64,000 nucleotides of DNA. Source: Bradyrhizobium cosmicum. GTDB taxonomy: Bacteria; Pseudomonadota; Alphaproteobacteria; Rhizobiales; Xanthobacteraceae. Under the pieces are notes generated by a model. That model made no database searches and was not told where the DNA came from. It was given only the letters and a program-made list of their open reading frames with translations. A program made the translations under genes and the position numbers. Location: positions 5,332,001-5,396,000 of the forward strand of contig NZ_CP041656.2 of assembly GCF_007290395.2 (NCBI RefSeq). The letters are read 5' to 3'. Shown here one piece after another: positions 61,897 to 64,000 of the stretch. Within the stretch, counting starts at the first letter, position 1, and each line of letters opens with the position of its first letter.

Positions 61897-64000
61897 CTAC
61901 CCCGCAGCCCCCACGACCTTCACCTGCTTCGCCGGCGCCACGTCCGTCGTCGCAATCAGCCGCTTCAGCTCGGGGATGCAGGAGCCGCAATTGGTGCCGG
62001 CCTTGAGCTTGACGCCGATCTCGGCGGCCGTGCGTGCGCCGGCAGCGATGGTGTCGCAGATGGTGCCGCGGCCGACGCCGAAGCAGGCGCAGACGACGGG
62101 ACCGGTCGAGGCCGCGCCTTCGCTGGACTTGCCCGACAGCAGCATGCGGCGCTGGTCGTCGGTGACGTGATCGGCCACGAACAGGCTCTTCACCACCTCC
62201 CAATCGCCGGCATCATGGGCGGGGCCGACGAACAGGCAGGTCTCGATGCGGTCGCCCGCGAACGAGGCTGCGCGATAGACGCCGCCGCCGAAGTCGCGAT
62301 AGTCGGCAACGTCTTCGCCGGCGACGCTCTCGAGCCAGGCCGGCCAGCGCGACAGGTCGGCATTGTCGGCGAAGAGATATCCGAAGCCGCAGGCAACCGT
62401 GACACGCGTCCACAGCAGGTTCGGCGGCAGGTCGAGTTGTTTTCGCGACAGCGCAAAACCGCGGAAGACGTATTCATAGGGTGCAATCGCCGCCGGCGTC
62501 GCCTTCGATTCCGGCTGCCCCGAGAACGGATCGGTGAACGATGCCGCCAGCGCGCCGACGCGGCCATGCGAGGCGTTCATCGCGCTCCAGTGGATCGGCG
62601 CGAACAGCATGCCGCGCTGCTGCCGGTCGCTGACGACGACCTTCAGGATGCACTGGCCGTAATCGGTGGTGATGCGGGCATAGCCATCATGGGCGATGTT
62701 GTACTTGTTGGCATCATCGGGGTGGATCTCGACGAACGGCTCGGGCAGATGCGCGCCCAGCCGCTGGCTGAGGCCGGTGCGCGTCATGGTGTGCCACTGG
62801 TCGCGGATGCGCCCGGTGTTGAGCCGCAGGGGACGCGACGGCCCGGTCTCGCCACGCAGCGACGGCACCTCCGGCGCGACGAAGCGGCCCTTGCCGTCAT
62901 TGGTGAAGAAGCCGCCGGCTGCGAAGAAGCGCTCGCCGGGCACTTCGCCTTCGCGTGCCGGCCATTGCACCGGCTTCAAGGCATCGAAGGCGTCGTCGGA
63001 CAACGAAGTCAGCGCTCCGATGTCGAAATCACGGCTGCCATTGTTCTCGAACGCCGAGAGCGCGGCGTGCTCGCGGAAGATGTCGGCGGCGGATTCGTAG
63101 TTGAAGCTGTCGCCGAAACCGAGACGCTTTGCGGTCTCGCTCAGGATCCACCAATCCGGCCGTGCCTCGCCCGGCGCCGGCAGGAACGCGCGCTGGCGCG
63201 AGATGCGGCGTTCGGAATTGGTGACGGTACCCGACTTCTCGCCCCAGGCGAGCGCGGGCAAGAGCACGTGCGGGCCCGCCTCGACGGTGTCGTTGGAGAG
63301 CACGTTCTCGGAGACCACGAACAGCTCGAGCTTCTTCAGCGCCTCGCGCACGAAATCGGCATCGGGCAGCGACACCGCGGGGTTGGTGCCCATCACCCAC
63401 AGCGCCTTGACCTCGCCGCGGTTGATGGCCTCGAACAATTGCACCGCCTTCAGCCCCTCATGGGTGGCGATGCGCGGCGCCTTCCAGAACCGCCTGACGC
63501 GATCGATGTCCGGCGGCGTGAAGTTCATGTGCGCGGCGAGCTGGTTGGCGAGGCCGCCGACCTCGCGGCCGCCCATCGCGTTGGGCTGGCCGGTGAGCGA
63601 GAACGGCGAGGCGCCCGGCTTGCCGATCCGCCCGGTGGCGAGATGGCAGTTCAGGATCGCGTTGACCTTGTCGGTGCCTTGCGCCGACTGGTTGACGCCC
63701 TGCGAATAGAGCGTGACGACCCGCTCCGTGTCACGGAACATCTTGAAGAAGGCCGCGACGTCCTGTTCGGGCAGGCCCGTGGCAAGCGCAGTCGCGGTAA
63801 CGCTGCCGGCGATGTTGCGCGCACGTGCCAGCGCGTCGTCGAAGCCCGACGTGTTCTGCGCGATGTAGTCCTGATCGAGCGCGCCATTGTCGGCGAGGTG
63901 AACGAACAGGCCGGAGAACAGCGCCGTGTCGGTGCCGGGCTTGAGGCCGAGGAACAGATCGACATCGCCCGCGGTGTCCGTGCGGCGCGGATCGATCACG
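61897..64000 (-). CDS. nasA: Assimilatory nitrate reductase catalytic subunit NasA, C-terminal part (5' end outside window)
   Basis: About 700 codons are visible, open to the right edge. Molybdopterin oxidoreductase features: GVNQSAQGTDKVNAILNCHL, MGTNPAVSLPDADFV, SNDTVEAGPHVLLPALAWGE and the C-terminal molybdopterin-dinucleotide domain (TGRIRDQWHTMTRTG). The extreme C-terminus adds a BFD-like [2Fe-2S] domain (VCACFGVGRGT ... GTNCGSCIPEL) found in NasA of Klebsiella-type enzymes. It reduces nitrate to nitrite in the cytoplasm. The missing N-terminus should carry the [4Fe-4S] site. Confidence 0.93.
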   Translation of the reverse strand, partial: VIDPRRTDTAGDVDLFLGLKPGTDTALFSGLFVHLADNGALDQDYIAQNTSGFDDALARARNIAGSVTATALATGLPEQDVAAFFKMFRDTERVVTLYSQGVNQSAQGTDKVNAILNCHLATGRIGKPGASPFSLTGQPNAMGGREVGGLANQLAAHMNFTPPDIDRVRRFWKAPRIATHEGLKAVQLFEAINRGEVKALWVMGTNPAVSLPDADFVREALKKLELFVVSENVLSNDTVEAGPHVLLPALAWGEKSGTVTNSERRISRQRAFLPAPGEARPDWWILSETAKRLGFGDSFNYESAADIFREHAALSAFENNGSRDFDIGALTSLSDDAFDALKPVQWPAREGEVPGERFFAAGGFFTNDGKGRFVAPEVPSLRGETGPSRPLRLNTGRIRDQWHTMTRTGLSQRLGAHLPEPFVEIHPDDANKYNIAHDGYARITTDYGQCILKVVVSDRQQRGMLFAPIHWSAMNASHGRVGALAASFTDPFSGQPESKATPAAIAPYEYVFRGFALSRKQLDLPPNLLWTRVTVACGFGYLFADNADLSRWPAWLESVAGEDVADYRDFGGGVYRAASFAGDRIETCLFVGPAHDAGDWEVVKSLFVADHVTDDQRRMLLSGKSSEGAASTGPVVCACFGVGRGTICDTIAAGARTAAEIGVKLKAGTNCGSCIPELKRLIATTDVAPAKQVKVVGAAG

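Noticed and set aside
61667..62203. N-terminal extension of the second SMP-30 protein into the nasA region
   Set aside because: The translation passes through a palindromic repeat and overlaps nasA in another frame; SMP-30 similarity begins near 61660.

Overview
This 64 kb window is chromosomal DNA from a high-GC alphaproteobacterium. It is most likely Bradyrhizobium or a close relative. The support is the GC-rich codon usage, many 4-nt start/stop overlaps (ATGA), dense ABC/TRAP transport and catabolic operons, a CYP102-type P450, and many short palindromic extragenic repeats of the kind common in Bradyrhizobium. The genus is inferred from recognition, not from a database search. I see no rRNA, tRNA, CRISPR array, insertion sequence, prophage or plasmid-type gene. 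Coding density is high, and both ends cut through genes.

Layout. (1) 1-5129, minus: a lipid cluster with a DUF6489 protein, a lipase-like hydrolase, a WS/DGAT acyltransferase, an epoxide-hydrolase-like protein and the heme domain of a P450-BM3-like enzyme that runs off the left edge. (2) 5510-18819, plus: two complete dipeptide/oligopeptide-type ABC transporters flanking a gamma-glutamyltransferase-family enzyme, preceded by a good sigma-54 promoter candidate. (3) 18816-24744, minus: a RidA/CnbZ-like protein and a TetR-controlled RND efflux operon. (4) 24883-27339: a two-subunit ThDP decarboxylase divergent from a second P450. (5) 27475-36272, minus: a TetR regulator, a NitT/TauT/Thi5-type ABC transporter, an enolase-superfamily enzyme, a Gfo/Idh/MocA oxidoreductase, a DUF993 protein and a sugar-phosphate isomerase/epimerase. 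This looks like one uncharacterised uptake and degradation unit. (6) 36425-42177: a VOC protein, two PfkB kinases, a ferredoxin-reductase-like flavoprotein with a possible 13-codon leader ORF, an enoyl-CoA isomerase-like protein and a histidine phosphatase. (7) 42197-53230: a TRAP transporter, an IlvD/Edd sugar-acid dehydratase and a divergent GntR regulator, then two envelope proteins, a uronate-dehydrogenase-like enzyme, an SMP-30 lactonase and an aldehyde dehydrogenase. Together these suggest oxidative uronate/aldonate breakdown. (8) 53504-61666: an orphan AceE-like E1 divergent from an Lrp regulator, PPK2, a zinc alcohol dehydrogenase, a DMT exporter, an aldo/keto reductase and a second SMP-30 protein. 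(9) 61897-64000: the C-terminal part of the assimilatory nitrate reductase NasA.

Intergenic DNA holds at least fourteen imperfect inverted repeats of about 33-130 bp that I group into eight families. Other signals include three intrinsic terminators, an intra-operon hairpin, a TetR operator-promoter that predicts a leaderless transcript, and paired 12-bp GntR operator candidates. The best candidates for undescribed biology are the DUF993/enolase/MocA operon (27475-35176), the double peptide transporter around a gamma-glutamyltransferase (5510-18819), and the lipid P450/WS-DGAT cluster (1-5129).
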